Assembly: GCA_009785525.1 (NCBI GenBank)
Contig: WQWC01000009.1
Coordinates: forward strand, 1-50,831
Length of the DNA stretch: 50,831 bases
Origin: Oscillospiraceae bacterium
GTDB lineage: Bacteria; Bacillota; Clostridia; Oscillospirales; Oscillospiraceae
Direction: 5' to 3'
In this document: positions 7,922 through 16,512 of the stretch, in pieces
Position numbering within the stretch: the first letter of the stretch is position 1
Layout of the letters: each line of letters begins with the position of its first letter
Program-made: the position numbers and the translations under genes
Notes under the pieces: generated by a model
The model's database searches: none
Told to the model about the DNA's origin: nothing
The model's input: the letters and a program-made list of their open reading frames with translations, nothing else

Positions 7922-9163
7922 CTATATAATTGGGAGAAATTTTAAGCCGCAACAGGGCGTATCCCATCGCGATCGTATTGTTATGCTATCCCTCATAGCG
8001 GAGACTATGTCCAGTTCATGTTGCCATGTCGCGCTGTATATAAACTGAATCGTATACAGCGTGTTATTATGCGGAATCATTATCAGTTCTATTATTCTTC
8101 CTGTATCGTCTGTGCCGGTTATTCCCATTGATCTCGCTATCTGTGCGTCAAGAATCCGCGATTTAACCCATGCCGCATCAACGCCGTCAATCTCGATTAC
8201 GCGGCGTTCTATATCACCAGACTGACCCCAAAAACTTAACAACTCCTGTGCTGTTAGAAGCTCGCCAAAGTCCCACTCGACCATGACCTCTGCTCGCGTG
8301 TAATTTGCTTCCGTTCTGTTTGTCGCGGGGTTGAAAAACTCCACGGCGTAGCCCTGCGCCCTAATACTCGCCTCCGTTGTCCAGTGGTCAGGGAACCATA
8401 TGGAGATGTCGCGCAAATAATGAATTCCGTCAATAATTTCTTTGTCGCTTTGCATCGCTGTTTCCCCAAACGGATGACCGGTTCCGCAAACAGGAACAGA
8501 TACAAAATTATAACTGTATGCCTCTATCTCATGGGGCATACCCAAGTGATAAATTGGGAAACAACCACCACGCATATCTTCGCCTAAAAACATACGCCAT
8601 CGCACACCGTATTCATCCGTAAAAATTATTGCGCCATGCGGAAGCAGATAATGAGCAAAAGCTACATTCAGGACGACTGCGTCAGTAGGGAGTAAATCAG
8701 GGACGGTAAGCAGCACCTCCCGTGTGTCTATTACAAGCTGCCTGTCTTCGTACCAATAATGACCTGCAACATCAAGCGACACAAAAGAAAAATCACGCAA
8801 ATGAATATCTGCCCATAATATTATCGTGCTGCACCAATCAGTTTCAAGCTGAAGGTATGTGACTGTATGAACATTCTCAAAACCATATACATATTCCGAA
8901 ATGTTGTCCGTGAACATCTCACGTATATTCATAGGCGGTGTTGGTTGTCGAAGCGGTTCATGGGTATAATGATCACCGCAGTAGCATAATTCGTAGACAT
9001 TTGAAGAACTGAGGATTTCTGTTGATGATTCCGAAAGAGTATCCGCGTTCGCTATAGTTTCATCCGCCGTATTCGATATGCTTGTAGGCTCATTACAAGC
9101 CGCCAACATGAATACAGCCGCCGTTATTGCGAGTATGAAAAAAATAATTGTCTTGCGCCTCAT
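7922..9163 (-). CDS. Lipoprotein, unknown function
   Basis: 413 residues, ATG at 9163 with GGGAGGAAG upstream. N-terminal lipoprotein signal with lipobox LAAC (Cys about 22), then a low-complexity Ser/Thr/Glu linker to about residue 55. The body is rich in beta-strand and aromatic residues. The C-terminal 170 residues (from about YLRDISIWFPDHWTTE) resemble the general shape of small beta-rich extracytoplasmic domains in Clostridia, but I cannot name a family. Transcribed alone from its own promoter. Confidence 0.8.
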   Translation of the reverse strand: MRRKTIIFFILAITAAVFMLAACNEPTSISNTADETIANADTLSESSTEILSSSNVYELCYCGDHYTHEPLRQPTPPMNIREMFTDNISEYVYGFENVHTVTYLQLETDWCSTIILWADIHLRDFSFVSLDVAGHYWYEDRQLVIDTREVLLTVPDLLPTDAVVLNVAFAHYLLPHGAIIFTDEYGVRWRMFLGEDMRGGCFPIYHLGMPHEIEAYSYNFVSVPVCGTGHPFGETAMQSDKEIIDGIHYLRDISIWFPDHWTTEASIRAQGYAVEFFNPATNRTEANYTRAEVMVEWDFGELLTAQELLSFWGQSGDIERRVIEIDGVDAAWVKSRILDAQIARSMGITGTDDTGRIIELIMIPHNNTLYTIQFIYSATWQHELDIVSAMRDSITIRSRWDTPCCGLKFLPII

Positions 9164-9213
9164 TTAGCTTCCTCCCCCATTTTTTCCGATACTGATTGTG
9201 TTCCCAATATAAA

Positions 9214-9242
9214 AGTATAGCAGGCATAGCCTCGGCCGTCAA
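9214..9242 (-). promoter_or_regulatory. Promoter of the lipoprotein gene at 7922-9163
   Basis: Minus-strand TTGACG (9237-9242), 17-bp spacer, TATACT (9214-9219) with TGC before it (extended -10). It lies back to back with the promoter of the reductive cassette. Confidence 0.65.
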
Positions 9243-9269
9243 GCGGACGAAAAAGCTGTTTGAAAACAC

Positions 9270-9292
9270 TTGACAAAACACGCTTTGTTATC
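9270..9292 (+). promoter_or_regulatory. Likely promoter of the reductive cassette
   Basis: TTGACA at 9270-9275 followed by an AT-rich AATAAT about 17 bp later. The TTG of this -35 box is also the first in-frame start of the downstream reading frame, which makes a start there unlikely. Back to back with the minus-strand lipoprotein promoter 28 bp away. Confidence 0.5.
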
Positions 9293-9329
9293 AATAATTA
9301 TAGTTAAAAACGAAACGGAGGATTTGCAT

Positions 9330-10430
9330 ATGACATTCCCGCGTTACGAATACAAACAAACGGGCGTTCCCACAACCAAGGCGAGGTTGCCGTTTTCTGA
9401 TGTGGAAGTGAGTCTGCCCAAGCTTGACTTAGATCGGCCGTGCTCTGCGGCAGAAAACTTGAAACGCGCGGCGCGGCATGATAATCCGTACTGGGCACCG
9501 ATTGGCTTGCTTGATTTGCAGTCGATAAACCCGACGGATTTGCTGTCCGAGACCGCGAAGGTTCAGTCAAGTCCGGTAAATGTTCGGTTTACCGATTGGT
9601 TCGGGGCGGATTGGACGTTTGTCGCATCAGCCGGCGGGCCGATGCTGACTCCCGGCACGCAGATTATGGCTGACATAACCGAGTGGGAGCGTGTTGTTAA
9701 ATTTCCTGACTTGAACAATTGGGATTTTGACGGGCAGGCCGAAGCGTTTATGAAAAATTCCCATAACCCGGAAAGGGCGCTTGAAATCGACATCGGCCTC
9801 GGTTGTACTGAACGCCTTGTGTCACTGATGGGCGGATACGAGGACGCGCTGTATTCGCTGGTGGTGGAGCCGGAGGCTTGCGCGGATTTCTTTGAGCGAT
9901 TTATCGACTGGGAGATAGCGCATTTTGACAAATTGCTGGAGCATTATCCGATAACCATGTTGAACTATCACGATGATTGGGGGAATGAGAAGGATGCGTT
10001 TTTCTCGCCGGACACGCTGGAGAACCTGCTGTACAGCCCGACAAAGCGCTTCTTTGCGCATGTTAGGTCAAAGGATGTCATTGTCCAGCATCACAGCTGC
10101 GGGAACATAAACAGGTTCATACCGCACATGATAGAGCTTGGCGTGGATTTCATGCAAATACAGCGCCGCGTTGTCGATTTCCCGAAAGTGAAGGAGCAAT
10201 ACGGCGGCCAAATCGGGTTCTGCGGCGGGATAGAAGGGCTTGATATAACAGCCGCCCCGCCGGAGAAAGAGCAGCTTACAGAGATGATACGCCATACGCT
10301 GGAGGTCCTGGGCAAAAACGGAGGATTGTACATGGGCTTATTTATGACCGACGAAGAGCTGTTATGGAATGCGGTGAGTGAGATTTACGCATACAGCAGC
10401 GAAATGTACGCCGCAGAGCGGGGAGAGTAG
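9330..10430 (+). CDS. Uroporphyrinogen decarboxylase-fold protein (MtaA-like)
   Basis: 366 residues from ATG at 9330, chosen because GGAGG lies eight bases upstream; a longer frame starts inside the promoter. URO-D fold family. Instead of the haem-enzyme signature it has QHHSCGN (about residue 253) and GFCGG (Cys about 298), giving the His-x-Cys...Cys arrangement that binds zinc in MtaA/CmuA-type methylcobamide:thiol methyltransferases. LNYHDDWGNE (about 212) is common in the catabolic subgroup. The likely role is therefore methyl transfer or activation of a small substrate, not haem synthesis; that is inference. First gene of a cassette with a flavin-reductase-like protein and two enoate-reductase-type enzymes. 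Confidence 0.85.
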   Translation: MTFPRYEYKQTGVPTTKARLPFSDVEVSLPKLDLDRPCSAAENLKRAARHDNPYWAPIGLLDLQSINPTDLLSETAKVQSSPVNVRFTDWFGADWTFVASAGGPMLTPGTQIMADITEWERVVKFPDLNNWDFDGQAEAFMKNSHNPERALEIDIGLGCTERLVSLMGGYEDALYSLVVEPEACADFFERFIDWEIAHFDKLLEHYPITMLNYHDDWGNEKDAFFSPDTLENLLYSPTKRFFAHVRSKDVIVQHHSCGNINRFIPHMIELGVDFMQIQRRVVDFPKVKEQYGGQIGFCGGIEGLDITAAPPEKEQLTEMIRHTLEVLGKNGGLYMGLFMTDEELLWNAVSEIYAYSSEMYAAERGE

Positions 10431-10570
10431 CCGGTCGTTTTCGCCATTGACGGCGGCATTGTGGAAAATCTGTATTTTGTGAAGTATCTTAACTATGGTG
10501 TCTAGTAAATAGAAGCAGTCCGCGACGCATATGCGAAGTTAGCGGACAACATGCTGAAAGGAATAAGTCT

Positions 10571-11128
10571 ATGAAACGAGTAAACTCCAAAAAAGAGCAT
10601 TCCCTGTGCGTACAGCCCACTTTTTTGATTGGCACGTATAACGAGGACGACACCCCTAACTTCTGCCCGATTACATGGGTTGGAGTTACTTATGGCGAAG
10701 ATGAATTTTTACTGATTATCAGCATGTTCGGGTCAAAGAAGACAAAAGAGAATATCGCGAGAACCGGTTTGTTATCGGCAAATCTTGTAAGCACCGACAT
10801 GCTGGAACTGCTCGATTATTTTGGGGCGCACTCGGGAAAAGACAGGGCGAAAAACGAAATGCCTTATGAATATGAAGACGGTTCCGCGCTTCATGTGCCG
10901 ACATTAAACGTTAGCGGATGGGTATACGAGTGCGAAGTCGCAAACACTGTGCAAACAGGGGGCTCAACTACTTATTTCTGCAAAATAAGGAACGTCCAAG
11001 TTATTGAAGGAATAGATGAGGAATCAATTGATTTGACCGTGCTTGAGCCTGTGGTTTATTCCGGAATGTATCACTCGATTGATAAATGCCTGGGGAAAAT
11101 AGGAGATTTCTATAAAGCAGACTCGTAA
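10571..11128 (+). CDS. Flavin reductase-like / FMN-binding split-barrel protein
   Basis: 185 residues, ATG at 10571 with AAAGGA upstream. The sequence TFLIGTYNEDDTPNFCPITWVG...MFGSKKTKENIARTGLLSANLVSTDMLELLDYFG is typical of the flavin reductase-like domain (FMN-binding split barrel), which binds FMN and often reduces flavin with NAD(P)H. In strict anaerobes these proteins frequently sit with enoate reductases and may pass electrons or flavin. A 140-bp gap separates it from the URO-D-like gene; it is 24 bp from the next gene, so cotranscription with the two reductases is likely. Confidence 0.87.
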   Translation: MKRVNSKKEHSLCVQPTFLIGTYNEDDTPNFCPITWVGVTYGEDEFLLIISMFGSKKTKENIARTGLLSANLVSTDMLELLDYFGAHSGKDRAKNEMPYEYEDGSALHVPTLNVSGWVYECEVANTVQTGGSTTYFCKIRNVQVIEGIDEESIDLTVLEPVVYSGMYHSIDKCLGKIGDFYKADS

Positions 11129-11152
11129 TTAATTACAGAAAGGGACAAAAAT

Positions 11153-13084
11153 ATGTACAAACAACAGTATCCGAACCTGTTCAAACCGATTAAAATCCGT
11201 AATCTCATAATGAAAAACCGCATAATGTCCGCGCCGAACATGCTGTTTCACACGATAGGGGGGCGGCCGGATGATTTCTACATAGCATATCTGGAACACA
11301 AAGCAAGAGGCGGGGCGGGAATCATCACGCTTGGCGAAGCAAACGTCTGCGATGGCGGCAATCATACGCCGGGGATGGAAACGACGCTTGAAAACATGGC
11401 GATTTACGCCGAGATGGCCCAGGCGATACACGAACACGGCGCTATTGCGAGCGTGGAGCTGACTCACGGCGGACTGGGTGCGAATCCGAAGTTTAACATC
11501 GATGCCAACATGATTATGGGTCCCTGCGACATGGTAAATCCGGCGACCGGGGCAGCTGTCCGCGCAATGACGGTAGCGGATATGGAACATGTCGCGAACG
11601 CGTTTGCCAGTACGGCGGAATATTATCTGCAGGCGGGCTTCGACACAGCGCTTGTCCATTGCGCACACGGATGGCTTTTGACGCAGTTTTTGTCGCCGAT
11701 TATCAACAAACGCACAGACGAATACGGCGGCAGCCTGGAGAATCGTATGAGGTTCCCGCTGATGGTTCTGAAAACAATACGCGAACGCGTGGGGCCTGAC
11801 AGGGCGGTATTGATACGTTTGTCGGGGTCAGAGCGCGACCCTGACGGATTTACAGTGGACGACATGATAGAGTTCCTATCCAAAGCGCAGGTGTACGTGG
11901 ACATGGCCGAAATATCAACAGAGGGATTCAGCTGGATATTCGCAACGCCGTATGTGGAGCGCGGGCAGAATGTGCATCTGGCGGAAGCGATAAAGAAATC
12001 CGGCAGAATCGATATACCGATATTCACCGTTGGCTCGATACTGGAGCCGGAACAGGCGGAAGAAATCATTGTGTCCGGCAGGGCGGATGGCGTGTCTATG
12101 TCGCGGGCGCTTATCGCGGATCCATTCCTGCCGAAAAAGGCAATGACCGGGCGCACGGATGAGATTATCCCGTGCCTGCGGTGTGTCAATTGCACCGGCA
12201 GTGATAATGCAAACCGGCACATGATTTGCAGCGTGAATCCGCTTATCGCGCGTGAGGCGCGGCTCGGATTTGGTGACACGGCGATTAAGGCGGTAAAGCG
12301 CAAGAAAAAGGTAATGATAATCGGCGCGGGCCCCGCCGGAATGCAGGCGGCTATAACCGCGTCCAAGCGCGGACATGACGTTACGCTTGTCGAACGCGGA
12401 GATGCAATCGGCGGATATCTGCGGTTTGTGGAGCATGATGATCTCAAGCACGATCTGCGACGGTTCGCGGAATATCTGATACGCGGGACAAATCGTTCCG
12501 GTGCCAAAATCCTGCTGAATACCGAGGTATCGGACAAACTGCTGAAGAAAATCCGCCCGGATCATATTATTGTGGCGACCGGCAGTGAGCCTGTGACTCC
12601 GGCCATCCGGGGAATAGAAAAAGCGCGTCACGCGGCGGATGTTTATTTAGACGCTGAATTTAATCCGGGTGAAAATGTGGTAATAATCGGCGGCGGATTG
12701 ATAGGCGTTGAGACGGGATTGCACCTGGCAAACACGGGCAAAAAAGTAACCGTGCTGGAGCTGACGGACGATGTTGCGAGAGACGCGCCGGCTCTCAGCA
12801 AATTCGGAATTATGGAGGCGGTTGCAAAGTTCGGCGTGAATATTATAACAGGCGCGAAAACGCTTGAAGTTACGGATTCTGGCGTTATGTACGAAAAAGA
12901 CCGGGGGAGGTATTCGATCCGGGCCGATACGATTCTATACGCCGTCGGTATGCGCCCGCGTGAGCAGGATTATTTCGACCTTTACGACAAAGCCCCGTTT
13001 GTGACGCTGGTGGGTGACGCAAAGATTCCCGGAAAAGTGGACGGTGCAGTCCACGGCGGATTCTTCGCTGCGATGGATATATAG
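11153..13084 (+). CDS. Old-Yellow-Enzyme family reductase (2-enoate/dienoyl-CoA reductase type), copy 1
   Basis: 643 residues, ATG at 11153 with AAGGGA upstream. Three-domain architecture of 2-enoate reductase, 2,4-dienoyl-CoA reductase and BaiCD/BaiH: an N-terminal FMN TIM barrel (1-335), the iron-sulfur motif CLRCVNC...C (from about 341, Cys-x2-Cys-x2-Cys-x11-Cys), then FAD (GAGPAGMQAA, about 388) and NAD(P) (VIIGGGLIGVETG) domains. Reduces an activated C=C bond using NAD(P)H via FAD, [4Fe-4S] and FMN. The active-site stretch reads HGWLLTQFLSP, with Trp where HGYL is usual. Followed after 15 bp by a paralogue, so the two probably act on related substrates or as partners. Confidence 0.93.
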   Translation: MYKQQYPNLFKPIKIRNLIMKNRIMSAPNMLFHTIGGRPDDFYIAYLEHKARGGAGIITLGEANVCDGGNHTPGMETTLENMAIYAEMAQAIHEHGAIASVELTHGGLGANPKFNIDANMIMGPCDMVNPATGAAVRAMTVADMEHVANAFASTAEYYLQAGFDTALVHCAHGWLLTQFLSPIINKRTDEYGGSLENRMRFPLMVLKTIRERVGPDRAVLIRLSGSERDPDGFTVDDMIEFLSKAQVYVDMAEISTEGFSWIFATPYVERGQNVHLAEAIKKSGRIDIPIFTVGSILEPEQAEEIIVSGRADGVSMSRALIADPFLPKKAMTGRTDEIIPCLRCVNCTGSDNANRHMICSVNPLIAREARLGFGDTAIKAVKRKKKVMIIGAGPAGMQAAITASKRGHDVTLVERGDAIGGYLRFVEHDDLKHDLRRFAEYLIRGTNRSGAKILLNTEVSDKLLKKIRPDHIIVATGSEPVTPAIRGIEKARHAADVYLDAEFNPGENVVIIGGGLIGVETGLHLANTGKKVTVLELTDDVARDAPALSKFGIMEAVAKFGVNIITGAKTLEVTDSGVMYEKDRGRYSIRADTILYAVGMRPREQDYFDLYDKAPFVTLVGDAKIPGKVDGAVHGGFFAAMDI

Positions 13085-13099
13085 AAAGATGGTGCCGAT

Positions 13100-15043
13100 A
13101 TGCTAAAGTATCCGAATTTATTTTCACCGATAACCCTTGCGGGTACAGTGTTCCGCAACCGTATATTCGCGTCCCCGACAGGCGTGGCGTATATGACACA
13201 CGATCATTTCCCTGTGCCGGAGACGAACGCGTACTATGAGCTGAAAGCGATAGGCGGCGCGGCATCAGTCTGCGTTGGGGATGCTGTTATTGACTCGAAA
13301 CACGCCAGATTCAATAACGGCCATCTGGCGTTGGACAACCCCGCCGGATTACCGGCGATGACCAGATTGTCAGAAGCTATCACAAGACACGGGGCAGTGG
13401 CGGCTATTGAACTCTCCCACAGTGGCAGTCACTCGCATACTTCGGCCAGAGACGGCTATCAGCTGTACGGCCCGATGGCGTATATGACGGAAGCCGGACA
13501 TCAGGTCGAGGCAATGAATGATGAGAAGATATATGAAGTCGTGCAGCAATTCGCCGATGCCGCGTTGTGGGCGAAGCGGTGCGGGTTTGGCATGGTGACA
13601 ATCCATGGAGGACACGGCTGGCTGCTGACAGAGTTTATGTCGCCCATCACAAATCACCGGACGGATAAGTGGGGAGGCTCACCGGAAAATCGCAGCAGAT
13701 TTGCCGTTGAAGTCTGTAAAGCGGTGCGGAAAGCCGTCGGGCCGAAATTCCCGATTGAAATGCGCATATCCGGCTCCGAATGCAATCCGAATGGCTATGA
13801 CCTTGACGTGGGTATCGCGATAGCAAAGCAGCTTGACGGGCACCTAGATCTGATACACGTATCCGCCGGGAGCCATGAGGTCAACGAAGTATTCACCGTG
13901 ACGCACCCGGACATGTTTTTGCCGCATGGGGCGAATGTGCAGTACGCGGCAGAGATTAAGAAGCATGTAAAAACCCCAGTGGCGACTGTCGGGGCGCTGG
14001 TTGACCCGGAGCTGATGGAGGAAATCATAGCCTCCGGCCAGGCGGACGTCGTACAAATCGCGCGCGGATTGCTTGCTGATCCAGATTTGCCAACCAAAGC
14101 GCGGATGGGCAGGGTCGGCGAGATCAACAAGTGTATGCGCTGCCTGACCTGCTTTTCGACGCACATATCGACAAATCAATTCATGTGTACCGTGAACCCT
14201 ATTATCGGACATGAGATAGATACAAAATGGCAAATTCCACAGGCTTATCCGAAAAAAGTGCTGATCGCCGGCGGGGGAGTAGGCGGAATGCAGGCCGCTA
14301 TCACCGCCGCGGAGCGCGGGCATGAAGTTACTCTGTGCGAGAAAACAGACACGCTTGGCGGAGTGCTGAATTGTGAGCATGATGTCCCGTTTAAAAAATA
14401 TCTCACTGAATACCTCACGCGGCAAGCGGCTATGGTCGAAAAAGCCGGTGTGCATATAAGATTGAACACAGAAGTTACGCCGGAGTTCGCCAAAGCTCAG
14501 GCGCCGGACGCAATCATCGCGGCCCTCGGCGCACGCCCGTTGATACCGGATATTCCAGGAATCGACAAAGCACATGTGATGAGCGCGCAGGAGATATACT
14601 ATAACGTTGAAAAGGCCGGGAAGCGCGTTGCAATCCTCGGCGGCGGTCTTGTCGGGACGGAGCTTGCGATATATCTGGCGAAACTTGGGCATAAAGTTGA
14701 AATCATCGAAATGGCCGCGCAGCTGGATGACGGCGGCAACTTCCTGCATGGAGGTGCGATAAAGCTGGAGCTTGACAGGTTGGGAGTGTCAGTCAATTTA
14801 TCGCTAAAGGCAGTCAAAATCACTGATGATGCGGTAATAGGCGAAGGGGTCACCGGAGAGCGGATTTTCAAAGCTGATACTGTTGTCTATGCAGTAGGAC
14901 AGACTCCGTTGCGAGAAGAAGCCGAGGCGTTGAGAGCATTAGCGCCGGAGTTTCACCAGATAGGGGATTGCCTGAATCCGAAGAACATATTGCAAGCCAC
15001 ACAGCAGGCGTATCATATTGCGCGGGATATAGGTAGGTTTTAG
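13100..15043 (+). CDS. Old-Yellow-Enzyme family reductase (2-enoate/dienoyl-CoA reductase type), copy 2
   Basis: 647 residues, ATG at 13100, 15 bp after the stop of copy 1; the ribosome binding site is weak (AGAAAGATGG), which fits translational coupling. Same domain order: FMN barrel 1-340, iron-sulfur cluster CMRCLTC...C (from about 345), FAD fold GGGVGGMQAA (about 393), NAD(P) fold AILGGGLVGTELA. It also reads HGWLLTEFMSP, with Trp in place of the Tyr of HGYL. The paralogues are clearly diverged, so this is an old duplication or separate recruitment. Substrate not readable; cinnamate-, bile-acid- and steroid-like enones are known for the wider family. Confidence 0.93.
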   Translation: MLKYPNLFSPITLAGTVFRNRIFASPTGVAYMTHDHFPVPETNAYYELKAIGGAASVCVGDAVIDSKHARFNNGHLALDNPAGLPAMTRLSEAITRHGAVAAIELSHSGSHSHTSARDGYQLYGPMAYMTEAGHQVEAMNDEKIYEVVQQFADAALWAKRCGFGMVTIHGGHGWLLTEFMSPITNHRTDKWGGSPENRSRFAVEVCKAVRKAVGPKFPIEMRISGSECNPNGYDLDVGIAIAKQLDGHLDLIHVSAGSHEVNEVFTVTHPDMFLPHGANVQYAAEIKKHVKTPVATVGALVDPELMEEIIASGQADVVQIARGLLADPDLPTKARMGRVGEINKCMRCLTCFSTHISTNQFMCTVNPIIGHEIDTKWQIPQAYPKKVLIAGGGVGGMQAAITAAERGHEVTLCEKTDTLGGVLNCEHDVPFKKYLTEYLTRQAAMVEKAGVHIRLNTEVTPEFAKAQAPDAIIAALGARPLIPDIPGIDKAHVMSAQEIYYNVEKAGKRVAILGGGLVGTELAIYLAKLGHKVEIIEMAAQLDDGGNFLHGGAIKLELDRLGVSVNLSLKAVKITDDAVIGEGVTGERIFKADTVVYAVGQTPLREEAEALRALAPEFHQIGDCLNPKNILQATQQAYHIARDIGRF

Positions 15044-15103
15044 GCTCGTGGATTCCGGAAACGTAGAAACGCTCCCTGCATAGCAAACGCGAGACTTTAC
15101 ATA

Positions 15104-15146
15104 AAAACAGCGGACACATACTAATGTGTCCGCTGTTTTGTGTTTG
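15104..15146. terminator. Bidirectional terminator between the reductase cassette and the PNPOx gene
   Basis: A perfect 16-bp stem (15104-15119 with 15124-15139), arms AAAACAGCGGACACAT and ATGTGTCCGCTGTTTT with loop ACTA, T-rich on both sides. It lies between two convergent stops (15043 and 15149). Confidence 0.9.
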
Positions 15147-15148
15147 TT

Positions 15149-15544
15149 TTAGAACTTGATAACTTTCGGGTCACCCGCGAATGAGGAGATTGTCGCTTCC
15201 GCGTCTTGCAGGTAGAGGACTTGAGTGTTCGGATCATCAACGGAATACATTGCCGATAGCTGCGGATAAGCATCCAGCATACTTTGTTTTGCTTCGATCC
15301 TGTCATCATTGATGGCTTTCGCGGCGATGCGGATCCATGCGCCGCCTTCGCCCATTGCGCTGATTTCGATTTTCGGATTCGCGGCCATTTGCTTGGAGCA
15401 TGGCTTTGCTTTCGCGGTCTGGATGTAGAGCTTGCCTTCAAAAACATTCGCCGTCCCAAACGGGCGGACGCGCGGCTGATCGCCTTCCACTGTAGCGAGA
15501 TAGTATGTTCCGGCTTTCTTTAAAAAATCGAGAACTTCTTGCAT
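15149..15544 (-). CDS. Pyridoxamine 5'-phosphate oxidase-like FMN-binding protein
   Basis: 131 residues from ATG at 15544, which has GGAGG nine bases upstream; an upstream extension of 24 codons lacks an SD and is rejected. The frame opens MQEVLDFLKKAGTYYLATVEG and continues QPRVRPFGTANVFEGKLYIQT, the split-barrel pattern of small PNPOx-like proteins of anaerobes. They bind FMN or F420-like flavins; the physiological reaction is usually unknown. Transcribed alone. Confidence 0.88.
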   Translation of the reverse strand: MQEVLDFLKKAGTYYLATVEGDQPRVRPFGTANVFEGKLYIQTAKAKPCSKQMAANPKIEISAMGEGGAWIRIAAKAINDDRIEAKQSMLDAYPQLSAMYSVDDPNTQVLYLQDAEATISSFAGDPKVIKF

Positions 15545-15735
15545 TGAAAAAACCTCCAATATTTTTAGTATAATTAATATGTGGATAATTATACCACAGT
15601 AACACGGACGCGTCAAATTAAAAATTGAAGGAGGGCTGAAATATTATAACGCCTTATCCCACGTCCAAACTCTCATCCTTGCCATCTTTAGCAAAGAGGG
15701 TGCCGACAGCAGTCGGCGGGTAGGGTTATTCGTCG

Positions 15736-16512
15736 TCAGGTTATTCGAATCGCTTCTACATAGACGCATTTGCCGGTTTCGGTGTCGATTTCAAACACCG
15801 CGCCTTCAATTTTAGCCGGGCCGTCCGCCACCTCAAATCGTGCCGTGTGCGGATTGCCCAGGAAGCGCGATATGGGCTGCTCTGGATTTACGCCGATGAC
15901 TGATTCGCATGGCCCGGTCATACCGAGGTCGGTGATATACCCCATGCCACCGTGGAAAACTCGGCAGTCGGACGTTTGCACATGGGTATGCGTTCCCCAC
16001 GCGGCAGAGACGCGCCCGTCAAGATAATAGGCCATTGCGAGCTTCTCGCTTGTCGCCTCGGCGTGGAAATCTACCAGTACGATGTTGGTTTCGAGCTTTT
16101 TTAGAATCCTATCAGCCTCGAAGAACGGGTTTTCGCTACCGACCGGCAAGCCGTGCCGCCCAATCAGGCTGATAACACATACGCTGCCGAACTCCGTTTC
16201 AAAAATGCCCCAGCCGCGTCCCGGAACTTGCGGGGCGAAGTTAGAGGGGCGCAGGATGTATTGACAGTCATCAAGGAACGGGATAATATCGCGCTTATCC
16301 CACGTGTGATTGCCGAGCGTTATTACATCCGCGCCAAGATCCAGCAAAAATTCCGCCTGCCCCGGCGTAATGCCGTTAGCGGCGGCGTTTTCGCCGTTTA
16401 TCACGGTGAAAGCTATATTATTGAACTTCTGTACGGTGCGCAGTTTTCCAGCCAGAATGTCAAGCCCGGACTGACCCACGATGTCTCCGATTGTTAATAT
16501 ATTTACATGCAT
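15736..16512 (-). CDS. ymdB: YmdB-family metallophosphoesterase
   Basis: 258 residues. Matches the TIGR00282/YmdB family throughout: NILTIGDIVGQSG (metal Asp about 8), NGENAAANG (Glu/Asn about 39), TLGNHTWDKR (Asn/His about 67), DFHAEATSEK (about 150) and WGTHTHVQT (two His about 175). In Bacillus subtilis YmdB hydrolyses 2',3'-cyclic nucleotides and affects biofilm versus motility choice; the same activity is expected here. ATG at 16512 shares one base with the stop of the preceding lipid-kinase gene (TAATG), so the two are coupled. Confidence 0.93.
   Translation of the reverse strand: MHVNILTIGDIVGQSGLDILAGKLRTVQKFNNIAFTVINGENAAANGITPGQAEFLLDLGADVITLGNHTWDKRDIIPFLDDCQYILRPSNFAPQVPGRGWGIFETEFGSVCVISLIGRHGLPVGSENPFFEADRILKKLETNIVLVDFHAEATSEKLAMAYYLDGRVSAAWGTHTHVQTSDCRVFHGGMGYITDLGMTGPCESVIGVNPEQPISRFLGNPHTARFEVADGPAKIEGAVFEIDTETGKCVYVEAIRIT

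Noticed and set aside
9270-9329. N-terminal extension of the URO-D-fold protein from TTG
   Set aside because: The TTG is the start of a TTGACA -35 box and a better ATG with GGAGG lies at 9330.
10500-10560. GTCCGC...GCGGAC hairpin with CGCATATGCG inside, before the flavin-reductase-like gene
   Set aside because: No T tract and no conserved motif; it may be a chance palindrome or a minor leader structure.
11623-12537. 304-codon minus-strand frame opposite the first enoate reductase
   Set aside because: No domain, no SD, and the plus strand encodes a complete three-domain enzyme.
15657-15735. Possible decayed copy of the TTTGGACGAGG repeat and GCCGAC-agca-GTCGGC hairpin after ymdB
   Set aside because: Similarity to the repeat is only about 12 of 18 bases, and the hairpin lacks a clear T tract on the minus strand.
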